From: Flagellimonas abyssi
Lineage (GTDB): Bacteria > Bacteroidota > Bacteroidia > Flavobacteriales > Flavobacteriaceae
NCBI RefSeq assembly: GCF_019457905.1
Contig: NZ_JAHZSV010000008.1
Span: forward strand, 155,418-219,417
DNA length: 64,000 bases
Direction of reading: 5' to 3'
Shown: positions 9,329 through 19,025 of the stretch, piece by piece
Layout of the letters: each line of letters starts with the position of its first letter
Position numbering within the stretch: the stretch's first letter is position 1
Notes under the pieces: generated by a model
The model's database searches: none
What the model was told of the DNA's origin: nothing
Seen by the model: the letters and a program-made list of their open reading frames with translations, nothing else
Position numbers and translations under genes: made by a program

Positions 9329-11065
9329 ATGAAAAAGGAAAATATCATTTATATCGGAATTGCTGTGGTAGTGGGATTATTGGTCGGCTATCTCATATTT
9401 GGGGGCAGTGAAGGCAGCACTACAATGGACGAACATGATCACGGCACCGAATCTACTACCAGCGAAATGTGGACCTGTTCCATGCATCCACAGATCATGC
9501 AGCCGGAGCCAGGATCTTGTCCCATTTGTGGTATGGACCTTATTCCTGCGGAAAGTAGCGAAGAAGGACTCATGGCCAATCAGATTAAAATGACCCAGAA
9601 TGCCATGGTGCTCGCGGGGGTGGAAACTATTCAGGTAGGTTCCCAAACTGAAGGGGAAGGTAGTGTCAAGGTTTCGGGCAAGATTACCGTTAACCAAGAA
9701 TCCGACGCGGTCCAATCAGCCTACTTTGATGGTAGGATAGAAAACATCTTCGTGAATTTTGAAGGGGAAGAGGTGCGCAAGGGCCAAAAGCTGGCCACTA
9801 TTTATGCGCCGGCCTTGGTTTCGGCACAGCAAGAATTGCTGACGGCGGCCAAATTGAAGGAAACCCAACCCCAATTGTACAAAGCGGTCCGCAATAAATT
9901 AAAGCTCTGGAAGTTGTCCGAATCACAAATTGATCAAATAGAGAATTCGGGTAACGTTGTTGAAAATTTCCCGATATATTCCAACGTCAGGGGAGTGGTT
10001 TCAAAAATAATGGTAGAGGAAGGGGATTATATCAAAACAGGTTCACCTTTGGTGAAAGTGGCCAATTTGGGCTCTGTTTGGGCCATTTTTGATGCCTATG
10101 AAAGTCAATTGGGACTTTTTGAAAAGGGTCAAACCTTGGAAATCACTACAAGATCTTACCCGAATGAAACATTTCCCGCGACAGTTTCTTTTGTTTCCCC
10201 GCTATTGAACAACAGTACAAGAACCTTGGAGGTTCGCGCGGAACTTGATAATGAAAAAGGATTGCTAAAACCCGGAATGTTCGTGCAGGCCAAGATTGAG
10301 ATGTCCAAAAATGAAAAAGTTGAGGTTTTGACCATTCCCGAGAGTGCGGTTTTATGGACAGGTCAACGCTCTTTGGTGTATGTGCAGCCGGACCCTTCAA
10401 CTTCGATTTTTGAAATGAGGGAGGTGGAACTGGGAAATTTGAGCAATGGAAGCTATGCGGTCAATTCGGGATTGAAACCTAGGGAACTGGTCGTTGCCAA
10501 GGGAACTTTTACGGTGGATGCCGCAGCACAATTACAGGGTAAAAAGTCCATGATGAACCAAGATGGTGAAACCATGACCATGGACCACGAAGGCCACTCA
10601 AAAATGGGCGGAACCATGAAAATGCAATTTTCAGAAGAGGTACAGGACAAGTTTGGGGGTTTACTGGGGGTATATCTGGACCTAAAAGATGCCTTGGTAG
10701 CATCGAACAGTGAACAAACGCAGGCAATGGCACAAAAAGGAGCAAGGATAGCTTTGGACATCAGTGGTATGCAAATGGATGATATGGGCAGGAGCCACAT
10801 GTCCCAATTGGCAGAACAACTGGCAGAAATGGCTTCAAAAAGTACATTGGAGGATCAACGTGGGATTTTTATCCAGCTTTCCCAAAACATGATCCAGATC
10901 GGACAACAAATGCAAGGTTTGGAAACGAAGATTTATGTCCAACATTGTCCTATGGCAAATAATGACAAAGGTGCGAACTGGCTGAGTTTGGAGCAAGAAA
11001 TACGAAATCCTTACTATGGTGATGCCATGCTTACCTGTGGCAGTGTGGTAGGAACCATCGAATAG
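9329..11065 (+). CDS. cusB: CusB-type RND periplasmic adaptor with metal-binding and DUF3347 domains
   Basis: Periplasmic adaptor that would connect the CusA-type pump with the TolC-type channel. 578 residues. An N-terminal membrane anchor (about residues 7-25) is followed by a heavy-metal-binding module at about 47-72 (CSMHPQI then CPICGM), a lipoyl/barrel-sandwich region with VRKGQKLATIYAP, a beta-barrel domain, and a C-terminal extension of about 150 residues resembling DUF3347, with a cysteine-containing tail (VQHCPMAN, MLTCGS). It starts 4 bases after the PepSY gene stop. The adaptor is separated from its pump gene by five genes, which is unusual compared with cusCFBA. The domain layout is typical of Bacteroidota CusB. 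Confidence 0.88.
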   Translation: MKKENIIYIGIAVVVGLLVGYLIFGGSEGSTTMDEHDHGTESTTSEMWTCSMHPQIMQPEPGSCPICGMDLIPAESSEEGLMANQIKMTQNAMVLAGVETIQVGSQTEGEGSVKVSGKITVNQESDAVQSAYFDGRIENIFVNFEGEEVRKGQKLATIYAPALVSAQQELLTAAKLKETQPQLYKAVRNKLKLWKLSESQIDQIENSGNVVENFPIYSNVRGVVSKIMVEEGDYIKTGSPLVKVANLGSVWAIFDAYESQLGLFEKGQTLEITTRSYPNETFPATVSFVSPLLNNSTRTLEVRAELDNEKGLLKPGMFVQAKIEMSKNEKVEVLTIPESAVLWTGQRSLVYVQPDPSTSIFEMREVELGNLSNGSYAVNSGLKPRELVVAKGTFTVDAAAQLQGKKSMMNQDGETMTMDHEGHSKMGGTMKMQFSEEVQDKFGGLLGVYLDLKDALVASNSEQTQAMAQKGARIALDISGMQMDDMGRSHMSQLAEQLAEMASKSTLEDQRGIFIQLSQNMIQIGQQMQGLETKIYVQHCPMANNDKGANWLSLEQEIRNPYYGDAMLTCGSVVGTIE

Positions 11066-11097
11066 ATTTTAGTTAATATTTAGCCAAATAAAATCTA
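11063..11097. other. AT-rich inverted repeat after the copper operon
   Basis: TAGATTTTA (11063-11071) and TAAAATCTA (11089-11097) form a perfect 9-bp stem around a 17-base loop, overlapping the cusB stop codon. It may act as a weak transcript end or stabilising stem. No U-tract follows, so it is not called a terminator. Confidence 0.3.
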
Positions 11098-11146
11098 CAT
11101 ATTTAAATCTGGAATACATTTACTTCAGTTTTTAATTTATTGACTC

Positions 11147-11242
11147 ATGAAACAAGCGAAGTCAACTGGAAAGTCATCTCCTGCAAAAGCTGTAAAGCCT
11201 GCTGCCAAGAAGACTGCCCAAGCTACTGGTAAAAAGAAGTAA
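11147..11242 (+). CDS. 31-residue lysine/alanine-rich basic peptide
   Basis: ATG at 11147 opens a 31-codon frame ending in TAA at 11240-11242. The peptide has 10 lysines, alternates Lys with Ala, Pro, Ser and Thr (SPAKAVKPAAKKT), ends in KKK, and contains no acidic residue. This composition resembles the C-terminal tails of histone H1-like and other nucleic-acid-binding bacterial proteins. It stands alone between the copper operon and groL, and the groL terminator hairpin follows 49 bases downstream and could serve it as well. Coding is plausible because of the strong composition, but no clear promoter was found. It could be a free DNA- or RNA-binding peptide, or the remnant of a larger gene. 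Confidence 0.5.
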   Translation: MKQAKSTGKSSPAKAVKPAAKKTAQATGKKK

Positions 11243-11290
11243 CTTGGTTATTGGTTCTTATGAAGGACCGCACTAAACAGATAAAAAGAA

Positions 11291-11316
11291 AACGCCCCGA
11301 TGCAAATCGGGGCGTT
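11291..11316. terminator. Bidirectional rho-independent terminator (groL end)
   Basis: A perfect 11-bp stem (AACGCCCCGAT at 11291-11301 and ATCGGGGCGTT at 11306-11316) surrounds a GCAA tetraloop. Read on the - strand it is followed by TTCTTTTTAT, a good U-tract for groL. On the + strand the tail is CCTATTTTAT. Confidence 0.85.
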
Positions 11317-11344
11317 CCTATTTTATAATACTTGTATTCATGAA

Positions 11345-12982
<1,638 letters not shown>

Positions 12983-12998
12983 TTAGTTGATTTTTAAG

Positions 12999-13277
12999 TT
13001 ATACAATTGCCAAAATATCGCTTTCGCGCATCATCAAATAGTCGGTGCCATCGAACTTAAGTTCTGTACCGGCATATTTTCCATAAAGAACGGTGTCACC
13101 TACTTTTACGGTTACTTTTTCGTCCTTGGTTCCAGGTCCAACGGCCACAACAGTTCCTTTTTGTGGTTTCTCTTTCGCGTTGTCCGGGATGATGATACCG
13201 GAGGCAGTTTTTGTCTCGGCCTGTAGTGGCTCGATTAAAACCCTGTCTGCCAATGGTTTGATGTTAATTTTAGCCAT
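12999..13277 (-). CDS. groS: Co-chaperonin GroES
   Basis: 92-residue cap of the GroEL chamber. The start [18 protein letters not shown] is family-typical, the mobile loop lies in [24 protein letters not shown] sequence around residues 17-38, and the end [13 protein letters not shown] matches the conserved C-terminus. It is the first gene of the groESL operon and is separated from secG by a terminator, so it needs its own promoter, for which a weak candidate is annotated. Confidence 0.97.
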   Translation of the reverse strand: MAKINIKPLADRVLIEPLQAETKTASGIIIPDNAKEKPQKGTVVAVGPGTKDEKVTVKVGDTVLYGKYAGTELKFDGTDYLMMRESDILAIV

Positions 13278-13297
13278 ATTTTTAATTTTTAGGTGTT

Positions 13298-13350
13298 TGT
13301 TTTAAAAATTCTTGAAGATAAGAGACAGAAATTGTGCCAATGCACAAAAA
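13298..13350 (-). promoter_or_regulatory. groS: Candidate groESL promoter region with short inverted repeat
   Basis: On the - strand a TTG is followed 17 bases later by TATCTTCA (+ coordinates 13315-13322), which partly fits the -33 TTG / -7 TAnnTTTG pattern. The TTG lies inside an inverted repeat TTGTGC-caat-GCACAA at 13332-13347, a possible operator. No sequence resembling CIRCE is present. Weak evidence. Confidence 0.3.
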
Positions 13351-13367
13351 CTGACAATCTGGAAAAC

Positions 13368-13402
13368 AAAAATGCCAGCTTGTCATTTAAGCTGGCATTT
13401 TT
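13368..13402 (-). terminator. Rho-independent terminator after secG
   Basis: A 14-bp perfect stem (AAAAATGCCAGCTT and AAGCTGGCATTTTT) with a 7-base loop lies 21 bases past the secG stop. On the - strand the stem ends in TTTTTG, giving a U-tract. It ends the miaB-to-secG operon and insulates groESL. Confidence 0.85.
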
Positions 13403-13422
13403 CTATGCTTTGTCACTTTGTG

Positions 13423-13785
13423 TTATCCAATAGTATCTACTGGACTTGTAGTGTTGGCCGGTGGAAGTTGTTCAGGTACTTCCTCTGGAACTGTTTCTGG
13501 TATTTCGGTATCGTCGCCTTGAAGCAATTTGGAATCTGCTTGGCTATAGTTCCCTTTTAAGGAAACATTGGAAAGCAAGATCAAAACAATCAACAAGGTA
13601 GCAAGCGTCCAAGTACTCTTGTCCAAAAAGTCCCCAGTTTTCTTAACACCGCCAACAACTTGGTTGCCACTTCCTCCAAAGGAGGATGATAATCCACCGC
13701 CTTTGGGATTCTGGACCATAATGACCAAGATTAACAAAAGGCACACGATAATTATCAGTACCAAAAAAATTGAAAACGTGCTCAT
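13423..13785 (-). CDS. secG: Preprotein translocase subunit SecG
   Basis: Small integral membrane part of the SecYEG channel, 120 residues. Two membrane helices (about residues 3-22 and 55-75) flank the conserved cytosolic loop QNPKGGGLSSSFGG, the SecG signature. A proline/glutamate-rich C-terminal tail (VPEEVPEQLPP) is an extension common in Bacteroidota. It begins 3 bases after the TPR gene stop, so it is translated from the same mRNA as lptE and the TPR protein. Confidence 0.93.
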   Translation of the reverse strand: MSTFSIFLVLIIIVCLLLILVIMVQNPKGGGLSSSFGGSGNQVVGGVKKTGDFLDKSTWTLATLLIVLILLSNVSLKGNYSQADSKLLQGDDTEIPETVPEEVPEQLPPANTTSPVDTIG

Positions 13786-13788
13786 TTC

Positions 13789-14700
13789 TTATTCTTTTTC
13801 TTTCTGCAGCTTCTTCACTGCCTGAATTTGGTCTGCAAAGAAACCACTTTTTTCTGGATATTTCAAACTCAATATTTTAAAAGCTTGGATGGCCTTTTTA
13901 TACTTTTTTTGTTCTAAATAGACCTTGGCCAAAGTCTCGGTCATTAACTCGTTTTGGTCAATTTTGGTAGACTCTTTTATGTTCACTTTTGGGTTGGATT
14001 CTTTTGGAACTATTTTAGGATTGTTCTCAATGAATTTGTCCAAGAGTTCAAACTTTTTCTTTCGTTCCAATTCTTCCAGCACATTTCCGCTCCCTTGGTC
14101 ACCATTAGTGTTTTGCTTCTCAACAGGTTCGTCATGGGTGGATGTCAGTTGAAGCCATTCGGTAAACGAGTGTTTTTCTTTTTTGGTGAACGGAATGGGT
14201 TTGCCCAAGTTTAAATTGGTGTCATCCTCCTTTTTTGGTTCCTCAATCTTTTTAAGCTTGACTTCAGGTTTTCTGGATTCAAAAAGTTTTGGGTTCAGAA
14301 TCTGTTCGGCATCATTTAGGTTTTGGGGCAGGGCAGGCTCGCTGGATTCCGAAAGCATGCTAGCCGTATTTGGGTTCGGCTCTATTTCTTCAGAAATGGC
14401 TTCCTGGTCCTCGAGTTTGGAGCCTCTACCGGCAATGGCATCGGCGATATTGTTTTGAAAGAATTCTTTGGAGGTAATGTAGTCAAAAAGCACATCCCTA
14501 TCAGCTGTATGTGCAGCCGTTACTTTTAACGCATTGTTGTATTTGTAACTGTCCAGATTTTTAAGTCCCTTTAGGTGCAAGGCCCGTGCAGCCTGAAAAT
14601 AGGGGTACTCTTCAATAATATCCTCTAGTTCCCGAGTTTGTTTGGGAGATAGAATGGTGTTTGAATTTTGAAGAATATGTATAAAATCTGAAATGTTCAT
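13789..14700 (-). CDS. TPR-containing protein of the secG operon
   Basis: 303 residues, no signal peptide. The N-terminal 100 residues are helical and contain a repeat-like segment (YPYFQAARALHLKGLKNL). The middle (about 115-215) is a charged low-complexity linker rich in Glu, Lys and Pro, and residues 245-300 contain a clear tetratricopeptide unit (LAKVYLEQKKYKKAIQAFKI). This architecture is conserved next to lptE and secG in flavobacteria, but no function is established to my knowledge. A scaffolding role linked to envelope assembly is a guess from position. Confidence 0.8.
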   Translation of the reverse strand: MNISDFIHILQNSNTILSPKQTRELEDIIEEYPYFQAARALHLKGLKNLDSYKYNNALKVTAAHTADRDVLFDYITSKEFFQNNIADAIAGRGSKLEDQEAISEEIEPNPNTASMLSESSEPALPQNLNDAEQILNPKLFESRKPEVKLKKIEEPKKEDDTNLNLGKPIPFTKKEKHSFTEWLQLTSTHDEPVEKQNTNGDQGSGNVLEELERKKKFELLDKFIENNPKIVPKESNPKVNIKESTKIDQNELMTETLAKVYLEQKKYKKAIQAFKILSLKYPEKSGFFADQIQAVKKLQKEKE

Positions 14701-14706
14701 AAAATT

Positions 14707-15225
14707 TTACCAATTTCCCAAGGAGGCATTAAAAATGTCCTGGGTGAGTCGTTCAAAAATTTCCTCGTGCGCGGCAGCCTGTACGGATGGCAGGGGAGCT
14801 GCGGCATCAAAATCGTAAAAGAAGGAAAATCTTCTTTCAAAATCAGCATCTTCTTTGGTTGTATTGTAAAACCTGACGTTTACGCTCATGGTCAATCGGT
14901 TTTGAGCGGTCCTTTGGTCGGCGGTGGCAGTCATTGGTACCACTTTGTATTCCACAATTTCGCCTTCATAAACCAAATCTCCATTGCTCCCGGTCAGTGA
15001 AAGACTCGTAAGATTGTTAATCATATCTTGCAGCGCCAAGGTAAAATCCCTTCCCAAACCGGGCACGATTACCGAGCCGGGCGTTTGGTCCGCATAGTTT
15101 TGGAAAAAATTGACCTGAAAACTCTGCGCGGTACCAATATCGGCGCCGGAAAAGTTGTAGGCACCACAACTTTGCAAGAAGAAAACCAATCCTAGCAATC
15201 CGATTTTAATTCCATTTTTTTTCAT
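14707..15225 (-). CDS. lptE: LptE-family LPS-assembly lipoprotein
   Basis: Outer-membrane lipoprotein that would plug LptD and help insert lipopolysaccharide. 172 residues with lipobox Cys20 (FFLQSC) and the family start GAYNFSGADIG right after it. The following beta/alpha pattern (FQVNFFQNYA, then a helix DFTLALQDMINN, then strands with EGEIVEYKV) matches Bacteroidota LptE. It lies 29 bases after the regulator gene and 6 bases before the TPR gene, all on the same strand. Confidence 0.88.
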   Translation of the reverse strand: MKKNGIKIGLLGLVFFLQSCGAYNFSGADIGTAQSFQVNFFQNYADQTPGSVIVPGLGRDFTLALQDMINNLTSLSLTGSNGDLVYEGEIVEYKVVPMTATADQRTAQNRLTMSVNVRFYNTTKEDADFERRFSFFYDFDAAAPLPSVQAAAHEEIFERLTQDIFNASLGNW

Positions 15226-15254
15226 CTCTGACTTGTAACTGTTTTGGGTATAAA

Positions 15255-16535
15255 TTAAAGATCGTACTGCTTTATTTTTCTGTAGAGCGTTCTTTCCGAA
15301 ATACCGAGCTCTGCGGCAGCGGCTTTCCTTTTTCCTTTATTGCGCTCCAATGACTTTTTGATCAATTCAATCTCCTTTTCCTGTAAAGATAGGGTTTCTT
15401 CTTCTTCGATTTCCTCAGCAAAATGATATCTATCTTCTGGAGGCAATTGGGACGGAGCGGGAGGCGTTGGTTCCAAAACTGGCTCTGGCAAATGGAGCAA
15501 TTCGGCAGGTGTTTCCTCGTGCTCTATTTCTTCTTCAGGCTCTTGATTGCCATAGATTTTACGAATCAAGCCTTCATTTTCCCGTTGCACCTTATTGGAA
15601 TCGTTATCCTTCAGCAATTCCAAAGTCAATTTTTTGAGGTCGTTGAGGTCGCCCTTCATATCAAAGAGCACTTTGTACAGTATTTCGCGTTCGTTGCTAA
15701 AATCACTTTCCTTTTTGGTCTGCCCCACAACTGCAGGTAAACTGGAGCCGGTGGAATTCGGAAGATAACTGTTCAAGGTTGAAGCGGAGATATTCCTGTT
15801 TTCTTCCAATACAGAAACTTGCTCTGCAATGTTTCTTAATTGACGGATATTGCCAGGCCAACGGTATTTTAAGAGCAGGTTCACCGCATCGTCCTCCAAA
15901 CGAATAGTGGGCATTTTGTATTTCTGACCAAAGTCGGAAGCAAATTTTCTAAAAAGCAGATGAATGTCGTCCCTTCTGTCACGAAGGGGCGGTAAACTTA
16001 TTTCGACCGTGCTTAATCTATAATAAAGGTCTTCCCTAAATTTTTCCTTTTTTATGGCCTCGAACATGTTCACGTTTGTAGCGGCCACAATCCGAACATT
16101 GGTTTTTTGAACCTGTGATGATCCCACTTTCAAAAACTCCCCATTTTCCAAAACCCGGAGCAAACGTACTTGAGTGGTCAGTGGAAGCTCGCCTACCTCG
16201 TCCAAGAAGATGGTTCCGCCATCGGCCACTTCAAAATAACCGCTTCGTGTTTGTGTGGCACCGGTAAAGGCCCCTTTTTCGTGTCCGAACAATTCACTGT
16301 CGATGGTTCCCTCGGGAATCGCTCCACAGTTTACCGCAATGTATTTGGCATGTTTTCGGTGCGATAGCGAGTGGATGATCTTTGGGATTGATTCTTTCCC
16401 CACACCACTTTCACCTGTTACCAAAACGGAGATATCCGTAGGAGCAACCTGTATTGCTTTTTCTATTGCCCGGTTGAGCTTGACATCGTTTCCGATAAGC
16501 TCAAATCGTTGTTTTATGGATTGTACACTTTCCAT
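15255..16535 (-). CDS. Sigma54-dependent enhancer-binding-type regulator without receiver domain
   Basis: 426 residues. The AAA+ core begins almost at the N-terminus: Walker A GESGVGKES at 41-48, the sigma54-contact loop GAFTGA at 88-93 and Walker B IFLDEVGEL near 109-117. There is no N-terminal receiver, GAF or PAS domain, so phosphorylation by a partner kinase is not the obvious input. A long Glu/Pro-rich linker (about 345-385) leads to a C-terminal Fis-type helix-turn-helix (AAAAELGISERTLYRKIKQYDL). The intact GAFTGA loop indicates real sigma54 contact. It is embedded between miaB and lptE, a conserved flavobacterial arrangement; its targets are unknown. Confidence 0.88.
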   Translation of the reverse strand: MESVQSIKQRFELIGNDVKLNRAIEKAIQVAPTDISVLVTGESGVGKESIPKIIHSLSHRKHAKYIAVNCGAIPEGTIDSELFGHEKGAFTGATQTRSGYFEVADGGTIFLDEVGELPLTTQVRLLRVLENGEFLKVGSSQVQKTNVRIVAATNVNMFEAIKKEKFREDLYYRLSTVEISLPPLRDRRDDIHLLFRKFASDFGQKYKMPTIRLEDDAVNLLLKYRWPGNIRQLRNIAEQVSVLEENRNISASTLNSYLPNSTGSSLPAVVGQTKKESDFSNEREILYKVLFDMKGDLNDLKKLTLELLKDNDSNKVQRENEGLIRKIYGNQEPEEEIEHEETPAELLHLPEPVLEPTPPAPSQLPPEDRYHFAEEIEEEETLSLQEKEIELIKKSLERNKGKRKAAAAELGISERTLYRKIKQYDL

Positions 16536-16540
16536 ATGTT

Positions 16541-16612
16541 GTCATTCCTGTGAAAGCAGGAACTTTATTTTTTAGGTATTCCACATCGTTCTTCGACTAC
16601 GTTTAGAAATCG
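16541..16612. repeat. REP-like palindromic intergenic fragments
   Basis: TTCCTG-tgaaag-CAGGAA at 16545-16562 is an imperfectly conserved version of a widespread bacterial extragenic palindrome beginning GTCATTCCTG. About 30 bases on, TTCTTCGACTACGTTTAGAAA resembles another common extragenic repeat type (CTTCGACTACGCTCAG). Both lie in the short gap between the regulator gene and miaB. Identification is by resemblance; copy number elsewhere in the genome cannot be seen here. Confidence 0.35.
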
Positions 16613-16633
16613 GTGTGAAATTAGAAATGGTTA

Positions 16634-18097
16634 TTAATTATTTTCTGAATACCCTACTGCTTCTCCGATAAGGGTAGCCGAGGTGCATTCGTTGATTTTT
16701 ACATTTACAAAATCACCTACTTTGTAGTGTTCTTTAGGGAAGACAGCTACGGTATTCTGTGAATTTCGCCCCATCCAATGAGCGTCCGATTTTTTGGAAG
16801 TCCCTTCTATCAAGATCTCTTCGGTTTTTCCCAAATGCTCTTGGGTACGATAATGACTGTGTTTTTGTTGAAGGTCGATGATTTCGGTTAATCTCCTTTT
16901 TTTGATTTCATCAGGAACATCATCATCCATTTTACGCTCTGCAAGTGTTCCGGGACGTTCGGAATAGGCAAACATGAATCCAAAATCATATTTCACGTAT
17001 TCCATCAAACTTAGAGTGTCCTGATGGTCCTCTTCGGTTTCTGTTGGGAACCCGGTTATCATATCCTGACTGATGGCACAATCTGGAATTAGTTTTTTGA
17101 TGCTGTCGATTAACTCAAAATATTCCTCACGAGTGTGCAAACGGTTCATTGCCTTTAAAATACGGTTGCTTCCACTTTGTACCGGCAAGTGAATGTACTT
17201 ACAGATATTTCTATGCTTGGCCATGGCCTCGATTACGTCCAAGGTCATATCCTGAGGGTTGGATGTCGAGAAACGGATGCGCATTTTGGGCTGCGCCTGT
17301 GCTACCAGTTCCAAAAGTCCGGCAAAGTTTACGGAAGTGGCCTTTTGCATGTCCGTTGCCTTGTCGAAATCCTTCTTCAATCCGCCACCATACCAGAGGT
17401 AGCTATCCACATTCTGGCCTAACAGGGTGATTTCTTTGAATCCTCTGTCCCATAGATCGTTCACTTCTTCCAAAATGGATTGTGGGTCGCGGCTACGTTC
17501 CCTTCCCCGGGTAAAAGGAACCACGCAGAACGTACACATGTTGTCACATCCGCGCGTTATGGAAACAAAAGCGGAGACTCCGTTGGTGTTTAATCGAACC
17601 GGGGCCACATCGCCATAGGTCTCATCTTTGGATAGGATAACATTAACGGCATTCCTGCCTTCGTCTATTTCTTGTATCAGGTTGGGAAGGTCTTTGTAGG
17701 CGTCCGGTCCTACCACCATGTCCACTATTTTTTCTTCTTCCAAAAACTTGCTCTTCAAACGCTCGGCCATACATCCCAAAACACCCACTTTCATGTTGGG
17801 TCTGGTTCTTTTAACGGCGTTGAATTTTTCCAAACGCTTGCGTACGGTCTGTTCGGCCTTTTCCCGAATGGAACATGTATTTACCAAAACCAAGTCTGCA
17901 TCGTTCAGGTCTTGGGTGGTATTGAAACCTTCCTTTGCCAAAATGGATGCAACAATTTCACTGTCCGAAAAGTTCATCTGGCAACCGTAGCTCTCTATGT
18001 AGAGCTTTCGACCGTTCTTTTCGTTGTTTTCCAGCGATAATGTACTTCCCTGTTGGCTTTCGTCTATTATCTTTTCCACGCTTTTTTCCTCTATCAT
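16634..18097 (-). CDS. miaB: tRNA-2-methylthio-N6-dimethylallyladenosine synthase MiaB
   Basis: Radical-SAM enzyme that adds a methylthio group to i6A37 of tRNAs reading U-starting codons. 487 residues from the ATG at 18097. The N-terminal MTTase domain has [15 protein letters not shown], the radical-SAM triad is in [19 protein letters not shown], and a C-terminal TRAM domain closes the protein (IEGTSKKSD to [15 protein letters not shown]). A longer frame from a TTG at 18118 is rejected because that codon lies inside a perfect -7 promoter box. It is the first gene of the operon that runs through the sigma54-type regulator, lptE and secG. Confidence 0.96.
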   Translation of the reverse strand: MIEEKSVEKIIDESQQGSTLSLENNEKNGRKLYIESYGCQMNFSDSEIVASILAKEGFNTTQDLNDADLVLVNTCSIREKAEQTVRKRLEKFNAVKRTRPNMKVGVLGCMAERLKSKFLEEEKIVDMVVGPDAYKDLPNLIQEIDEGRNAVNVILSKDETYGDVAPVRLNTNGVSAFVSITRGCDNMCTFCVVPFTRGRERSRDPQSILEEVNDLWDRGFKEITLLGQNVDSYLWYGGGLKKDFDKATDMQKATSVNFAGLLELVAQAQPKMRIRFSTSNPQDMTLDVIEAMAKHRNICKYIHLPVQSGSNRILKAMNRLHTREEYFELIDSIKKLIPDCAISQDMITGFPTETEEDHQDTLSLMEYVKYDFGFMFAYSERPGTLAERKMDDDVPDEIKKRRLTEIIDLQQKHSHYRTQEHLGKTEEILIEGTSKKSDAHWMGRNSQNTVAVFPKEHYKVGDFVNVKINECTSATLIGEAVGYSENN

Positions 18098-18115
18098 AAA
18101 TGTTTCAATGGGGTG

Positions 18116-18147
18116 CAAAGATAGTGCTTATTACATTTTAGTGACAA
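18116..18147 (-). promoter_or_regulatory. miaB: Promoter of the miaB operon
   Basis: On the - strand TTG (+ 18145-18147) is followed after 21 bases by TATCTTTG (+ 18116-18123), an exact TAnnTTTG -7 box. Transcription would start near 18110, giving a 5' leader of about 12 bases before the ATG at 18097. This decides the miaB start. Confidence 0.65.
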
Positions 18148-18172
18148 TATGGCAGTATTTTTTAATAATATA

Positions 18173-18202
18173 TTGCGATATCCCTTGTTAATATTACCTT
18201 TC
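18173..18202 (+). promoter_or_regulatory. Candidate promoter for the membrane-protein gene at 18229
   Basis: TTG at 18173-18175, 19 bases, then TACCTTTC at 18195-18202, which differs from TAnnTTTG only in the last base. Spacing is within the Bacteroidota range and the box ends 26 bases before the ATG. Confidence 0.45.
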
Positions 18203-18228
18203 ACTTTAAAAACAATCTAAACAGTACA

Positions 18229-18957
18229 ATGAATTTCACTAGTCTTTCCGAAAGAATACAGCAAAGCGCCCAGGTAGAATTCGGGTCTGTGTTCAACAAC
18301 TCCGTTGAGCTTTTTAAAAAAGTATGGCTACAAGGTTTTATAACGCTTATATTGACATTTGCGGCAATTCTTCCGTTCTATTTGTTGATCTACTTGCCAA
18401 TGATAGCTATGGGGATAAGTGATCCTGATATTTTTGAACAGCAAGAAATACCGCCTTTATTTGCAGGGTTGATGACTTTGGTTATGCCTTTGTTTGTGAT
18501 CGGTGTGATGACAATAGGTATTTGTTTGAATGCCGCTTTTCTAAGAATCTGTAGAAAATATGATTTGAACGAATCGGGGAAGGACGACTACTTCTACTAT
18601 TTTAAAAGGGAGTATTTGTCCAAGGCATTGATTATTTCTTTGATCATGGTCGGTTTGTCCTTTTTGGGTGTTTTGGCTTGCGGCTTGGGGATAATTTACC
18701 TTATGGTGCCCATGTCCTTGTTTCCTGCATTTTTTGCTTTTGACAGGGAACTTACCGCTTTGGAAGTAGTGAAGGCAAGTTTTGCCCTTGGCAACAAAAA
18801 CTGGTTGATGATATTCCTTTTGATACTTGTTTCGGGATTGGTCGGTCAATTAGGAGCGATCCTATGCTTGGTCGGAGTATTGTTTACTGCAATGTTCAGT
18901 AAAATTCCGATCTACTTTATACATAAAGATGCGGTTGGGGTTTCGATGGACGTATGA
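18229..18957 (+). CDS. Polytopic membrane protein of unknown function
   Basis: 242 residues with four long hydrophobic stretches (about residues 34-62, 75-105, 133-170 and 190-220), some long enough to be two helices each. The N-terminal 30 residues are soluble (ERIQQSAQVEFGSVFNNSVELFKKVW), a pattern seen in glycerophosphodiesterase-type membrane domains and DUF975-like proteins. I do not recognise the family with certainty. It is transcribed divergently from miaB and followed by an unrelated lipoprotein gene. Confidence 0.65.
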   Translation: MNFTSLSERIQQSAQVEFGSVFNNSVELFKKVWLQGFITLILTFAAILPFYLLIYLPMIAMGISDPDIFEQQEIPPLFAGLMTLVMPLFVIGVMTIGICLNAAFLRICRKYDLNESGKDDYFYYFKREYLSKALIISLIMVGLSFLGVLACGLGIIYLMVPMSLFPAFFAFDRELTALEVVKASFALGNKNWLMIFLLILVSGLVGQLGAILCLVGVLFTAMFSKIPIYFIHKDAVGVSMDV

Positions 18958-19025
18958 TTTTTTTGTGGTAAATGGCGCAACGAAATGCTTTGGTCTGTGT
19001 CTAAACAACTAAAAAACAAGCCGCT

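Noticed and set aside
10146..10800. Long antisense ORFs over cusB, and similar long reverse frames elsewhere
   Set aside because: They mirror well-supported genes in other frames and have implausible compositions.
13278..13423. CIRCE/HrcA control of groESL
   Set aside because: No matching inverted repeat is present.
18098..18118. Longer miaB from a TTG at 18118
   Set aside because: The codon overlaps an exact -7 promoter box; the ATG at 18097 has a fitting leader.
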